A stretch of 64,000 bases of DNA from Peptostreptococcaceae bacterium pGA-8 (lineage in GTDB: Bacteria; Bacillota; Clostridia; Peptostreptococcales; Anaerovoracaceae). Shown here piece by piece: positions 47,003-56,829 of this stretch. The DNA is taken from assembly GCA_900112915.1 (NCBI GenBank), contig FONK01000007.1:51648-115647 (forward strand), written 5' to 3'. The position numbers were made by a program, and so were the translations under genes. The first letter of the stretch is position 1. Every line of letters begins with the position of its first letter. Under the pieces are notes generated by a model, which saw only the letters and a program-made list of their open reading frames with translations, searched no databases and had not been told where the DNA came from.

Positions 47003-47290
47003 TTAAGCATCTTCATCCAAAGGCTTTGTTTCAGTAGGAGCCTTCTCATATGCTTCAAGAACGACATCCCTAATCATGTTTCTAGTCTCTGTAGTAATGG
47101 GATGAGCAACGTCTCTGTATTCACCAGAGGTAGTAAGCTTCTTACTAGGCATCGCAACGAAAAGCTGCTGATTTCCCTGTATAACCTTGATATCGTGAAC
47201 AACGAATTGATCATCAAAGGTCAAGGATACGACAGCCTTTAGTCTCCCATCAGTGTCAAGCTTTCGGATTCTTACATCAGTAATTTCCAT
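47003..47290 (-). CDS. spoVG: SpoVG-family regulator
   Basis: Small nucleic-acid-binding regulator; in B. subtilis it affects septation and sporulation, in Staphylococcus and Listeria virulence and metabolism. The family begins [10 protein letters not shown], so I start at ATG 47290 (95 residues), although the frame runs to 47332 and an AAAGGG lies some 14 bases upstream. Motifs: [41 protein letters not shown]. The purR-spoVG pairing is as in B. subtilis, but here both lie opposite to murC-prs-mfd. Confidence 0.9.
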   Translation of the reverse strand: MEITDVRIRKLDTDGRLKAVVSLTFDDQFVVHDIKVIQGNQQLFVAMPSKKLTTSGEYRDVAHPITTETRNMIRDVVLEAYEKAPTETKPLDEDA

Positions 47291-47445
47291 TTCAAGTACA
47301 CTTACCCTTTCCAAATTTACACATATTTGCATTACTTAGATGCAACTTAAGTATATTACAGAATTCTTAAGTTTGCAATAATTAAAAATCCTTTTAGTGT
47401 GCTATTTTTCAAAGTAACTTAATAAAATGCAAATAATTAAGAATT

Positions 47446-48258
47446 TTAGTCGAATAAATTGTCGTTAGGGCTGACTTTAATTACCTTATTTTCTTCATCA
47501 ACATAATCAAGATAGATTATGGGGACGAAGTTATCTATTTTCTTTTTTTCAGGCTCTCGTGCTACGATGGCAATTCCTGTAGCCACAAGCTCTATGTCAA
47601 ATTCAGATAAAATATCGGCAATTCCTTTGCTGCTTCCGCCTCCACGCATGAAATCATCTATGGCTATTGCCTTAGATCCGGGAACTACAGCTCGTTTTGC
47701 CAGTGACATTTTTTGAACTCTGTCATAGGAGCCGGAAAAATAATTTATGCTTACCGTAGATCCGTCGGAAAATTTTGCCTCTCTTCTAATTACTATTAAA
47801 GGCAGATTTAACTGATGAGCAACCATAGCAGCCAGTGGAATACCTTTTGTTTCAACCGTTGCCACATAGTCAGCATTTATATCGGAAAATTTAGTTGCGA
47901 ATATTCGAGATAGCTTTATGGCAAGGGACATATCAAACATTATGTCTGAGGTGTATAGGAAGCCGCCTCCCAGTATTCTGCTTTCGTCGGTAATTCTTTT
48001 GCAAATATCATCCTGCACCTTCCTGCATTCTTCCTTGTCAATGGCAGGAATGAACTTGACACCGCCGGCAGCACCTGCAATTGTGATAATACGCCCTGAA
48101 TGGGCAGCTACAGTTGATTCGTCAGCAAGGATAATGTCTTCACTGATGCTGGACTTGGCAACACCGAATAAATCACAAAAGTATTGTAAAGGGAAGAGTT
48201 TTCCCGGCGAATCAGTCAAAATTTTTACTATGGTTCCAATTCTTACAGCTCTTTTCAT
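47446..48258 (-). CDS. purR: Purine operon repressor PurR (phosphoribosyltransferase fold)
   Basis: B. subtilis-type PurR represses purine genes and senses PRPP. It has 270 residues: a winged-helix N-terminus (RAVRIGTIVKILTDSPGKLFPL, SSISEDI) and a PRT-like domain with the PRPP loop AIAIDDFMRGGGSSKGI and VATVETKGIPLAAMVAHQLN. AGGAGGTTTGCCATA upstream on the minus strand supports the ATG at 48258. It is divergent from murC, with about 130 bases between. Confidence 0.94.
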   Translation of the reverse strand: MKRAVRIGTIVKILTDSPGKLFPLQYFCDLFGVAKSSISEDIILADESTVAAHSGRIITIAGAAGGVKFIPAIDKEECRKVQDDICKRITDESRILGGGFLYTSDIMFDMSLAIKLSRIFATKFSDINADYVATVETKGIPLAAMVAHQLNLPLIVIRREAKFSDGSTVSINYFSGSYDRVQKMSLAKRAVVPGSKAIAIDDFMRGGGSSKGIADILSEFDIELVATGIAIVAREPEKKKIDNFVPIIYLDYVDEENKVIKVSPNDNLFD

Positions 48259-48337
48259 TATGGCAAACCTCCTATGTAAATATAATATTTCTAAATTGAA
48301 AAAAAGTCAATTTAATAGTAAATTTTAGCCGAAAATA

Positions 48338-48346
48338 TGGTATAAT
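48338..48346 (+). promoter_or_regulatory. Extended -10 promoter of murC
   Basis: TGG followed by TATAAT (48341-48346), an extended -10; no good -35 is seen. About 45 bases before the murC ATG. Confidence 0.45.
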
Positions 48347-48390
48347 GTGTTTTGCCTATAATTACTTTTTAAAAGTTTTGGAGGAAAAGA

Positions 48391-49782
48391 ATGATTAGCT
48401 TATCAAACTATAAAAGAATTCACTGTATCGGCATTGGAGGCGTAGGACTTTCAGCCATTGCACATATTCTGATTTCAAGGGGCTATGAGATTTCGGGCTC
48501 AGATATGAATGACAGTGAAATAACGGAAAAATTAAAAAATGCCGGCGCTACGGTATTTAATGGCCATAGAGGAGAAAATGTAGAGGGTGCGGATTTAATT
48601 ATATATTCTGCAGCAATAGCGGAGGAAAATCCGGAAATCGTAAGGGCAAAGGAGCTTAAGATACCTATGTATACCAGAGCTGAAATACTGGGTGTACTGA
48701 TGGATGAATTTAAGAACTCAATTGCCATTAGCGGAACCCATGGTAAAACCACTACAACTTCTATGGTTTCTTTAATTTTAGAGAGAGCAATGCTGGACCC
48801 TACAATCCTCGTTGGTGGCAACTTGGACGCCATAGGGGGCAATGTAAAGGTTGGACACAGTCAATATTTTGTTACAGAGGCATGTGAATACAGAGACAGC
48901 TTTTTGGAGCTTAAACCCAGAATAGAGGTTATTTTAAATATAGATTCAGACCATTTGGATTATTTCAAGGATATAGATCATATTGTGAGCTCATTTGATA
49001 AATTCTCAAGACTTATTCCGGAAGATGGCCTTATGATAGCCTATGATGCCAATCCCTTTGTCAATAAGGTGATTGAGAATATTCCCGGAGCTATAACCTA
49101 TGGATACAATAGTCACTGTACTTATTACATTAAAAATGTTACCTTTGATTCAGAGGGAATGCCGATATTTGAGATTATCTATAATGGTGAAAGCTTTGGC
49201 AGAATTCATATATCAATGCCGGGAGAGCATAATATACTAAATGCTACAGCAGCCTTTGCCTGTTGCCACCAGTTAGGTGTGCCGGCAGATACAATTATTG
49301 CAACCCTTGGAGAATATTCAGGAACCCAAAGACGTTTCGACACAAAGGGAATAACTCCGAAGGGTGTTAAAATTGTTGACGATTATGCTCATCACCCTAC
49401 TGAAATCAAAGCAACTCTTTCGGCAGCAACCGCATTACCGCATAATAAGCTGTGGTGTATTTTCCAGCCGCACACATATACAAGAACCTTGGCTCTGTTC
49501 GGAGAGTTTGCAGAAGCTTTCTCCAAGGCGGATATACTTATTTTGGCCGACATATACGCTGCAAGAGAGAAGGATATTTATAAGGTGTCTTCTAAGGGCT
49601 TGGCTGAAGAAATAAGAAAATCATCACCCAACAAGGCTGTGTATTATATGGACAGCTTTGAGAAAATCGTTCAGTATATAAGGGAAAATGCTGAGGAAAA
49701 TGATTTGGTCATTACAATGGGTGCAGGAGATATCTATAAGGTGGGAGAAATGATTTTGGAGGACGAAAATGACCATAAATGA
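48391..49782 (+). CDS. murC: UDP-N-acetylmuramate--L-alanine ligase
   Basis: Adds the first residue, L-Ala, to the peptidoglycan precursor. The 463 residues hold the N-terminal loop CIGIGGVGLSAIAHILISRGYEISGSD, the ATP site AISGTHGKTTTTSMVSL, central HLDYFKD, HNILNATAA, and the C-terminal DDYAHHPTEIKATL. TTTTGGAGGAAAAG precedes the ATG. Its end overlaps the next gene by 14 bases. Confidence 0.97.
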   Translation: MISLSNYKRIHCIGIGGVGLSAIAHILISRGYEISGSDMNDSEITEKLKNAGATVFNGHRGENVEGADLIIYSAAIAEENPEIVRAKELKIPMYTRAEILGVLMDEFKNSIAISGTHGKTTTTSMVSLILERAMLDPTILVGGNLDAIGGNVKVGHSQYFVTEACEYRDSFLELKPRIEVILNIDSDHLDYFKDIDHIVSSFDKFSRLIPEDGLMIAYDANPFVNKVIENIPGAITYGYNSHCTYYIKNVTFDSEGMPIFEIIYNGESFGRIHISMPGEHNILNATAAFACCHQLGVPADTIIATLGEYSGTQRRFDTKGITPKGVKIVDDYAHHPTEIKATLSAATALPHNKLWCIFQPHTYTRTLALFGEFAEAFSKADILILADIYAAREKDIYKVSSKGLAEEIRKSSPNKAVYYMDSFEKIVQYIRENAEENDLVITMGAGDIYKVGEMILEDENDHK

Positions 49783-50461
49783 ATATAATCGGAAAAAAGA
49801 AGCCAACATGCAGCGCATATCTGATTTTATGGAAGCCGGTGTCGACTTTATAGATATTGATTCGGTTTACATTGATGAAAATGTAAAAATCGGCAAGGGA
49901 ACTTTAATTGGCCCCTGTGTACAGCTGCAAGGGGAAACTGTAATCGGTGAAAATTGCAGCATAGGGCAAAACAGCCGCCTTTCTGATGCTGTTTTAGGCT
50001 CCGGAGTTAATGTTGAGTCGGCAGTTATTTTGGATAGCATGGTAGATGACGGAAGCTCTGTCGGTCCCTTTGCATATATCAGGCCGGGTTCAAAGGTAGG
50101 GAAGAACTGCAAGGTTGGAGACTTTGTTGAGCTTAAGAATGCGACATTCGGTGACGGCACCAAATCGGCACATCTTACCTACATTGGCGATGCAGATGTA
50201 GGTGAAAATGTAAACATAGGCTGTGGTGTGGTTTTCGTAAACTACGATGGCACCAACAAGTACAGATCAACTATAGAGGACGGTGTTTTCATCGGATGCA
50301 ACTCCAATATGGTATCACCGGTTAAAGTCGAAAAAGGTTCATATATTGCAGCAGGAACCACTGTAACTGAAGATGTGCCTGAAGATGCTTTGTGCATAGG
50401 CAGATCTAGACAAAAAGTTGTTAAGGAATGGGCAAAGGACAGGGCCCTTTATAGAAAATAA
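49769..50461 (+). CDS. Stand-alone GlmU-type acetyltransferase (left-handed beta helix)
   Basis: Matches only the C-terminal half of GlmU: a linker like that of full GlmU (SDFMEAGVDFIDIDSVYID), then hexapeptide repeats, GDFVELKNATFGDGTKSAHLTYIGDA-type region with the catalytic His (about residue 135), NIGCGVVFVNYDG and GSYIAAGTTVTEDVPE. Full GlmU has about 455 residues and an N-terminal uridylyltransferase beginning LAAGKGTRM, which is wholly absent here. The gene sits where gcaD/glmU precedes prs in B. subtilis. It could acetylate glucosamine-1-phosphate with the other activity encoded elsewhere. GGAGGACGAAA is the ribosome site. Confidence 0.82.
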   Translation: MTINEYNRKKEANMQRISDFMEAGVDFIDIDSVYIDENVKIGKGTLIGPCVQLQGETVIGENCSIGQNSRLSDAVLGSGVNVESAVILDSMVDDGSSVGPFAYIRPGSKVGKNCKVGDFVELKNATFGDGTKSAHLTYIGDADVGENVNIGCGVVFVNYDGTNKYRSTIEDGVFIGCNSNMVSPVKVEKGSYIAAGTTVTEDVPEDALCIGRSRQKVVKEWAKDRALYRK

Positions 50462-50491
50462 TTCATTTAATAAGAAAGTTGAGGTAAAAAA

Positions 50492-51442
50492 ATGAAAAAC
50501 GGCTCATTTACAGATTTCAAGGTGTTCTCAGGAAATTCTCACCCGGAATTAGCGGAGGCTATTGCTTCTATTATGGGAAAACCTCTTGGTAAAGCGACTG
50601 TAAACAAATTCAGTGACGGAGAAATTTCTGTAAATCTTTGGGAATCTGTCAGAGGTGCAGATGTGTATATTGTGCAGCCGACTTGCAATCCGGTTAATGA
50701 CAATTTAATGGAGCTTTTAATCATGATAGATGCTGTTAAGAGAGCATCTGCAGGCAGAATCAATGCCGTTATTCCGTATTACGGTTATGCCAGACAGGAC
50801 AGAAAAGCGAAGGCGAGAGACCCGATTACTTCCAAGCTTGTAGCAAATCTAATCGTTGCAGCAGGCGCTGACAGAGTCGTAACTATGGACTTGCACGCAA
50901 ATCAGATTCAGGGATATTTTGATATACCTGTTGACCATCTGGTGGGAATGCCAATTTTAGCAAAGGCTTTCAAAGAAATGAATTTAGAGGATGTTGTCGT
51001 TGTTTCACCTGACCATGGAAGCGTTACAAGAGCAAGGAACATGGCAGAATATCTGGATTGTCCGATTGCTATAGTAGACAAGAGAAGACCTGAGCCGAAC
51101 AAGAGCGAGGTAATGAATATTATAGGTAATATTGAGGACAAAACCTGCATCATTCTTGATGATATGATTGATACTGCCGGTACCATTACCAATGCTGCCG
51201 AGGCAATTAAGAATTTAGGTGCGAAGGAAGTATATGCCTGTGCGACTCATGCCGTTTTGTCAGGTCCTGCTATTGAGAGACTGAAAAATTCAGTTATTAA
51301 GGAAGTTGTCTTGCTGGATACAATTCCTGTTGCTGAAGAAAATAAAATTGAAAAATTCAAGTTCCTGTCTGTCGCTCCGCTTTTTGCAGAGGCAATGACA
51401 AGAGTATTTACAAACGGCTCAATTAGTAAGCTGTTTGACTAA
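50492..51442 (+). CDS. prs: Ribose-phosphate pyrophosphokinase
   Basis: Makes PRPP from ribose 5-phosphate and ATP for nucleotide, His and Trp synthesis. The 316 residues have the class I features: [83 protein letters not shown] and the PRPP loop [12 protein letters not shown]. It follows the GlmU-like gene by 30 bases and neighbours purR, whose effector is PRPP. Confidence 0.97.
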   Translation: MKNGSFTDFKVFSGNSHPELAEAIASIMGKPLGKATVNKFSDGEISVNLWESVRGADVYIVQPTCNPVNDNLMELLIMIDAVKRASAGRINAVIPYYGYARQDRKAKARDPITSKLVANLIVAAGADRVVTMDLHANQIQGYFDIPVDHLVGMPILAKAFKEMNLEDVVVVSPDHGSVTRARNMAEYLDCPIAIVDKRRPEPNKSEVMNIIGNIEDKTCIILDDMIDTAGTITNAAEAIKNLGAKEVYACATHAVLSGPAIERLKNSVIKEVVLLDTIPVAEENKIEKFKFLSVAPLFAEAMTRVFTNGSISKLFD

Positions 51443-51518
51443 TTCCCGATGATAGCCTTCATAGATGTCAAGCTATGGCATAGGAGGCCAATAAAAAATT
51501 TAGCTATGGATGGTGAAT

Positions 51519-52100
51519 ATGTATATAATCGTGGGGCTTGGTAATCCCGGAAAAAAGTACGAAAATACTAGACATAATATGGGCTTTATCGCCTTGGATA
51601 ATATTGCAAAGCACAATGACATAAATATTAAAAAAATTAAATTCAAGGCTTTGGTCGGCGAGGGTAAAATCGCCGGCCAAAGAGTTGTTTTGGTTAAACC
51701 GCAGACCTATATGAACCTTTCCGGAGAATCCGTCAGAGAGGTCATGAATTTCTATAAGGCTCCTATGGAAAACCTGATGGTAATTTATGATGATATTGAT
51801 ATTGAGCTTGGTTCTCTTAGAATCAGAAAGTTCGGCAGTGCCGGAACTCACAATGGAATGAAGTCTATTATTTATCAGCTTAAGAATGATAGGTTCCCAC
51901 GCATGAGGATTGGTATCGGAAATTCAGGCAATGGAGATCTTAAGGATTTTGTTATCGGCGGCTTTTCCAAGGCAGAGGCTGACAGCATTAAGGAGACGGC
52001 AGAAAGGGCAAATTTGGCTATTTCAGAATGGATTGAAAATGGAATAGACTTTGCGATGAACAAGTACAACACTAAAAAGAAGGCGAAAAATGATGAATAA
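51519..52100 (+). CDS. pth: Peptidyl-tRNA hydrolase
   Basis: Releases tRNA from peptidyl-tRNA dropped by ribosomes. ATG 51519 begins MYIIVGLGNPGKKYENTRHN, the family N-terminus with the catalytic His in TRHNMGF; 193 residues. Other motifs are VKPQTYMNLSGESV, VIYDDIDIELG and GSAGTHNGMKSI. Upstream GGATGGTGA serves as ribosome site. Overlaps mfd by 11 bases. Confidence 0.96.
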   Translation: MYIIVGLGNPGKKYENTRHNMGFIALDNIAKHNDINIKKIKFKALVGEGKIAGQRVVLVKPQTYMNLSGESVREVMNFYKAPMENLMVIYDDIDIELGSLRIRKFGSAGTHNGMKSIIYQLKNDRFPRMRIGIGNSGNGDLKDFVIGGFSKAEADSIKETAERANLAISEWIENGIDFAMNKYNTKKKAKNDE

Positions 52101-55100
52101 GGGCATAGTGAGTATTTCAGGAGTATCTGAAAGCATATCTGCACCGACAATTTCAAAAATTGCAGGGGAAGGCCAAAGTCTAATTATTGTAGCAAATCAG
52201 AAGAGGGCGAAAGAATTAGCTGTTGAGCTTTCTTTTTTTAGTGAGAAGAAAGTATTAGTATTACCTGCCCATGAAAGATTATTTGTCAGCTATGAGGCTA
52301 GAAATAGAGACAATATTTTAGAGAGACTTAAAATTTTAAAAGCTCTTGCAAGAGGAGAAGATTTCATACTTGTCGCCTCTGCTGCAGGGGCTATGAAGAA
52401 ATTACCCCCAATAAGCAGCTTCATTGATTCTTCCGTTGTCCTAAATCGAGGAGATATTTACGATATAAAGTCAATAGGAGAAAAACTCCTTACCTTGGGT
52501 TACGAACCTGTATCCTTAGTGGAAGAAGCCGGAGAATTTAGTATTCGAGGTGGCATTTTAGACATATTTACTCCTGATGGAGAAATGCCTTATAGAATAG
52601 AGTTTTTTGGAAACGAAATAGACTCCCTTAGAAGCTTTGATAAAGACAGTCAGAGGTCTCTTGAAAACCTAGCTTTTGTGGAAATTTTCCAAGCCCGACA
52701 AATTCTTAAAGAAGAGGAGCGTTTTAAGGCAGCTGCAAAGGAAATTAGAAAAGAATTTGATAGGGCAATAAGAAATCTGGAAAAACAGGCAAGCTCAGAT
52801 GAAGATAAGGCAAAATACCTTAGACCTCTCGAAAATCTGGCTGAAAAGAGAAATGTTCTCTGTAATCAAATTGAAAATATGTTAAATGTGGATCTTATGG
52901 AAAACTATATCCATTATTTCTACAATGACACTGTCTATCTTTGGGAATATTTAAGGGACGAGGCTAATATTTTTGTCGAAGAGCCGGGCCGAATCTATGA
53001 GACTATCGATAATTTGCATGATGAACTTAAGGATGACCTGGAAGTATTAATTGAAAGAGGAATGGCAATACCTAAAGATGCTGTTCTAATTCCCGAAAAA
53101 GAGGAATTTTTTGAAGTCTATAATGCAAGAAAAACATATATCCTAATGGCGTTTCCTAAGGCATGTAAGGGGGCGGATGCTTTAGCGGAGCTTAGGACTG
53201 TAAATGGCAGACAAATGTCTCCCTTCAATGGCAGGATGGAGCTTTTGCAAAGTGAAGTTAGACGATTTATTAAAAAGAAATATACAATTCACATTGTTAT
53301 GTCCACCAAGGAAAAGCTTGACAACATTAAAGAGTTTTTCGAAAGAAATCAAATTATCGGAAATATTCTTTATGATGAAGGTGTTCTAAACAGTGGGGTT
53401 GATCTTTTAGATGAAAAAATATGCTATATTTGTGAAAAGGATATTTTCGGACTTTCAAAAAATATAGGTGCTCGGAGAAAAAAGAAAGCTTCCAAGAAAA
53501 AGGAGGAGACCTTCTTTTCGGATCTTAAGCCGGGAGACTATGTTGTACACGAAAACCACGGTATCGGTAAGTTTATAGGAATAAAGCAAATATCCATTGA
53601 AGGTGAAAAAAAGGATTATCTCAGCATAAAATATGCCGGAAATGATGCCCTGTATGTTCCGGTTGAGCAAATGGACTTTGTGCAAAAATACGTCGGCTCT
53701 GAAGGAATTACTCCTAAGATAAATAAACTGACAGGTGGAGAATGGAAGCTGACCAAGGCTAAAGCAAAGGCTGCCATAGCGGAGATGGCATCGGAGCTTA
53801 TAGACCTATATGCAAAGAGGAAGCTGGAACCCGGGTATGCTTTTAGTAAGGATTCTGTATGGCAGAAGGAATTTGAAGATTCATTTCCCTACGAAGAAAC
53901 CGATGATCAATTAAGAGCTATCGCTGAGATTAAAAAAGACATGGAAGAAGACTATTCTATGGATAGACTATTATGCGGCGATGTCGGCTTTGGAAAAACT
54001 GAAGTGGCCGCAAGGGCAATTTTCAAATGTTTATCTGAGGGTAAGCAGGCAGCTGTTTTGGTACCTACTACAATCCTGGCAAATCAACATTATTACACCT
54101 TAAAGGACAGGTTTGAGCATTTTCCCATGTCTGTTGAGATGCTATCGAGATTTCGTTCACCGAAAGAACAGGAAAAGATAATTGAAAAGGTTAAAGCCGG
54201 GCAAATCGATCTTTTAATAGGAACCCACAGAATGCTGTCTGAGGATATTAAGTTTAAAGATTTAGGTCTGCTTTGTATTGATGAGGAGCAGCGTTTCGGA
54301 GTTTCGCATAAAGAAAAGATAAAAAAACTAAGGGCGGCTGTGGATGTTTTGACCCTATCGGCAACACCGATTCCAAGGACTCTTAATATGTCGCTTTCGG
54401 GAATTAAGGAGATGAGTCTTATATCAGAGCCTCCGGAAGAAAGACTTCCCGTACATACCTATGTTCTTGAGGAAGATGATTACATTCTACAGGATATAAT
54501 TGAAAGAGAGTTGGATAGAGGCGGTCAGGTATTCGTTGTATACAATAAGGTAAAGGGTATAATATCCGTAGCGGATAAAATTAGAGGGTTAATACCGGAT
54601 GCAAGGGTAGCTGTCGGACATGGGCAAATGAACGAACATGCTCTGGAAAACGTAATGATTGACTTTGTAAATGGGGAAACACAGATTTTAGTTTGCACTA
54701 CGATTATTGAAACCGGAATAGACATCCCAAATGCCAATACGATGATTATATTAAACGCTGATAATTTTGGGCTTTCTCAGCTATATCAGCTTAGAGGCAG
54801 AGTAGGAAGGTCATCAAGACTTGCATATGCATATTTGATGCATCAAAAAGGAAAGGTTCTTACAGAAATTGCCGAAAAAAGATTAAAAGCAATCCGTGAC
54901 TTTACAGAATTCGGTTCAGGCTTTAAAATAGCTATGAGGGATCTTGAAATCAGAGGTGCAGGAAATATTTTGGGGGCTCAGCAGAGCGGGCACATGATGA
55001 ACATCGGTTATGAGCTATATTGCAAGCTCATAGATGATGCAGTAAAGGCTTTAAAGGGGGAAGTCGTTAAGGAAAGAAAAGAGGAGCTTTCCATAGACCT

Positions 55101-55527
55101 TGTTGTAACTGCAGGAATTCCAAGCTGGTATATTGCTGATGAACAGATTAAGCTTTCCATGTATAAAAAAATTGCCTGTATCTGTGATGATGACAGCCTG
55201 GATGAAGTTTTCGATGAGCTGCTGGACAGATTTGGAGATGTTCCGCGAGAAACGGAAAATCTTTTGTTAATAAGTCATATTCGCAGCATAGCTCAAGATC
55301 TTGGAGTAAAGCGTGTTTACGAAAGCCAAGGAAAGGTTATGATTGCCTTTGAGGAAAAAAATCTTCTAAAGGGCAAGGCGTTAATTGAGGTAAGCGCGGC
55401 CTTTCCTCATAAAGTGATAATATATGGCAGAACTGAGCCATATATTAAGCTTACTACGGATAAACAAAGCAAGATTAAAGATGTCCTAAATATTATGAAG
55501 ATAATCAAGGGTAAGGAGATGATGTAA
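52090..55527 (+). CDS. mfd: Transcription-repair coupling factor
   Basis: ATPase that removes stalled RNA polymerase at DNA damage and recruits UvrA. The 1145 residues have UvrB-like N-terminal domains (SIRGGILDIFTPDGEMPYRIEFFGNEIDSLR-type region near 150-180), the RNAP-interacting Tudor-like domain (GDYVVHENHGIGKFIG, about 475), and the helicase core: CGDVGFGKTEVAARA (Walker A), DEEQRFGV (Walker B), LSATPIPRTL, TTIIETGIDIPNANTMII, QLYQLRGRVGRS. The C-terminal TRCF domain follows. One base separates it from the next gene. Confidence 0.97.
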   Translation: MMNKGIVSISGVSESISAPTISKIAGEGQSLIIVANQKRAKELAVELSFFSEKKVLVLPAHERLFVSYEARNRDNILERLKILKALARGEDFILVASAAGAMKKLPPISSFIDSSVVLNRGDIYDIKSIGEKLLTLGYEPVSLVEEAGEFSIRGGILDIFTPDGEMPYRIEFFGNEIDSLRSFDKDSQRSLENLAFVEIFQARQILKEEERFKAAAKEIRKEFDRAIRNLEKQASSDEDKAKYLRPLENLAEKRNVLCNQIENMLNVDLMENYIHYFYNDTVYLWEYLRDEANIFVEEPGRIYETIDNLHDELKDDLEVLIERGMAIPKDAVLIPEKEEFFEVYNARKTYILMAFPKACKGADALAELRTVNGRQMSPFNGRMELLQSEVRRFIKKKYTIHIVMSTKEKLDNIKEFFERNQIIGNILYDEGVLNSGVDLLDEKICYICEKDIFGLSKNIGARRKKKASKKKEETFFSDLKPGDYVVHENHGIGKFIGIKQISIEGEKKDYLSIKYAGNDALYVPVEQMDFVQKYVGSEGITPKINKLTGGEWKLTKAKAKAAIAEMASELIDLYAKRKLEPGYAFSKDSVWQKEFEDSFPYEETDDQLRAIAEIKKDMEEDYSMDRLLCGDVGFGKTEVAARAIFKCLSEGKQAAVLVPTTILANQHYYTLKDRFEHFPMSVEMLSRFRSPKEQEKIIEKVKAGQIDLLIGTHRMLSEDIKFKDLGLLCIDEEQRFGVSHKEKIKKLRAAVDVLTLSATPIPRTLNMSLSGIKEMSLISEPPEERLPVHTYVLEEDDYILQDIIERELDRGGQVFVVYNKVKGIISVADKIRGLIPDARVAVGHGQMNEHALENVMIDFVNGETQILVCTTIIETGIDIPNANTMIILNADNFGLSQLYQLRGRVGRSSRLAYAYLMHQKGKVLTEIAEKRLKAIRDFTEFGSGFKIAMRDLEIRGAGNILGAQQSGHMMNIGYELYCKLIDDAVKALKGEVVKERKEELSIDLVVTAGIPSWYIADEQIKLSMYKKIACICDDDSLDEVFDELLDRFGDVPRETENLLLISHIRSIAQDLGVKRVYESQGKVMIAFEEKNLLKGKALIEVSAAFPHKVIIYGRTEPYIKLTTDKQSKIKDVLNIMKIIKGKEMM

Positions 55528-56814
55528 ATGCTATTTCGCAATATTTCGTACATTGATGAGAATTGTCAAGTAAAAACCGGATTTGTTGAAACTTCGGAAG
55601 CCAAAATAACTTATATAGGCAGCGAAGCTCCGGAGGGAAATACAGGACGAGTCATAGACGGCAAAGGTAAACTATTAATACCGGCATTTTACAATGCTCA
55701 CGGACATTCACCCATGTCGCTTATGAGGGGATATGGGGAGAATATGACACTTTCAGATTGGCTGAACAAGAAAATTTTTCCCTTTGAAGATAAACTGACG
55801 AAAAATGCCGTATACTGGGCAACTCTTTTGTCCATGGGAGAATCAGCTAAATTCGGAATTGTTTCCACATCAGATATGTATTACTTTACAGAGGATATGG
55901 TTAGGGCTGTTACAGAAAGCGGGCTGAAGGCTAACATATCTCGCTCCATAGTAAATTTCACCGGAGACAGCTTTAATAAAATGGAGTCGGTTACGGAAAT
56001 GAAATCGGCTGTGGAGAGGTTTCGCAAAACAGCCAAGGGCAGGGTTTTAATGGATGCCAGCATTCATGGCGAGTATACGTCAGATGAAGCGACAGTAAGA
56101 GAGCTTAGTCAATATGCTAAAGAGCATAATTTGATAATGCATATTCATCTGTCAGAAACAAAGGATGAGCATGAAGGATGTAAGGAGAGGCATAACGGTT
56201 TGACACCGGCAGCTTACTTTAATAAATGCGGTGCCTTTGATATACCGGCCTTGGCGGCTCATTGCGTTTGGGTTACTGAAGAGGACATTGATATTTTGGC
56301 AGAAAAAAATGTAACCGTCTGCACTAATCCGGTGAGCAATATGAAACTGGCAAGCGGGATTTGTCCTACCCATGATATCCTTAAAAGGGGCATTAATTTA
56401 GCTATAGGGACTGACAGCGTTGCCAGCAACAACAATCTCAATTTCTTTGAAGAAATGAAAATGTTGGGACTAAGTGCAAAAATAAAGTATATGGACCCTA
56501 CGGTGTTGACGCCGGAAGAAATCTTCAGAGCGGCAACTCTTGGAGGAGCCAAGGCTCAGGGCAGAGATGACTGTGGAGCCGTTAAAGTAGGAAATAAGGC
56601 GGATTTGGTCCTAATAAATTTAGAAGCTCCAAATATGGCACCTGTACATAATGCAGTGAACAATCTTGTATATGCAGCAACCTCCAATGAGATTGTTATG
56701 ACAATTTCCGATGGCAAGATCATTTATGAAAAGGGTGAATACAAAACTATAGATATGGAAAAAACCATATTCGAGGTAAAGAAAGCAAAGGATAAGATTT
56801 TAAAATCGATATAG
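55528..56814 (+). CDS. Amidohydrolase of the MtaD/SsnA type (probable purine-ribonucleoside or SAH/MTA deaminase)
   Basis: Metal-dependent deaminase of the amidohydrolase superfamily, 428 residues. Metal-site motifs are NAHGHSPMSLMRGYG, IHLSETKDEHEGC, ALAAHCVWVTEEDI and IGTDSVASNNNLN. Close relatives deaminate S-adenosylhomocysteine or methylthioadenosine; exact substrate cannot be set from sequence alone. The usual THTH metal pair appears here as AHGH. It begins directly after mfd and stands between mfd and the spoVB-like gene, which is not the standard arrangement. Confidence 0.82.
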   Translation: MLFRNISYIDENCQVKTGFVETSEAKITYIGSEAPEGNTGRVIDGKGKLLIPAFYNAHGHSPMSLMRGYGENMTLSDWLNKKIFPFEDKLTKNAVYWATLLSMGESAKFGIVSTSDMYYFTEDMVRAVTESGLKANISRSIVNFTGDSFNKMESVTEMKSAVERFRKTAKGRVLMDASIHGEYTSDEATVRELSQYAKEHNLIMHIHLSETKDEHEGCKERHNGLTPAAYFNKCGAFDIPALAAHCVWVTEEDIDILAEKNVTVCTNPVSNMKLASGICPTHDILKRGINLAIGTDSVASNNNLNFFEEMKMLGLSAKIKYMDPTVLTPEEIFRAATLGGAKAQGRDDCGAVKVGNKADLVLINLEAPNMAPVHNAVNNLVYAATSNEIVMTISDGKIIYEKGEYKTIDMEKTIFEVKKAKDKILKSI

Positions 56815-56829
56815 GAGAAACTATAAATT

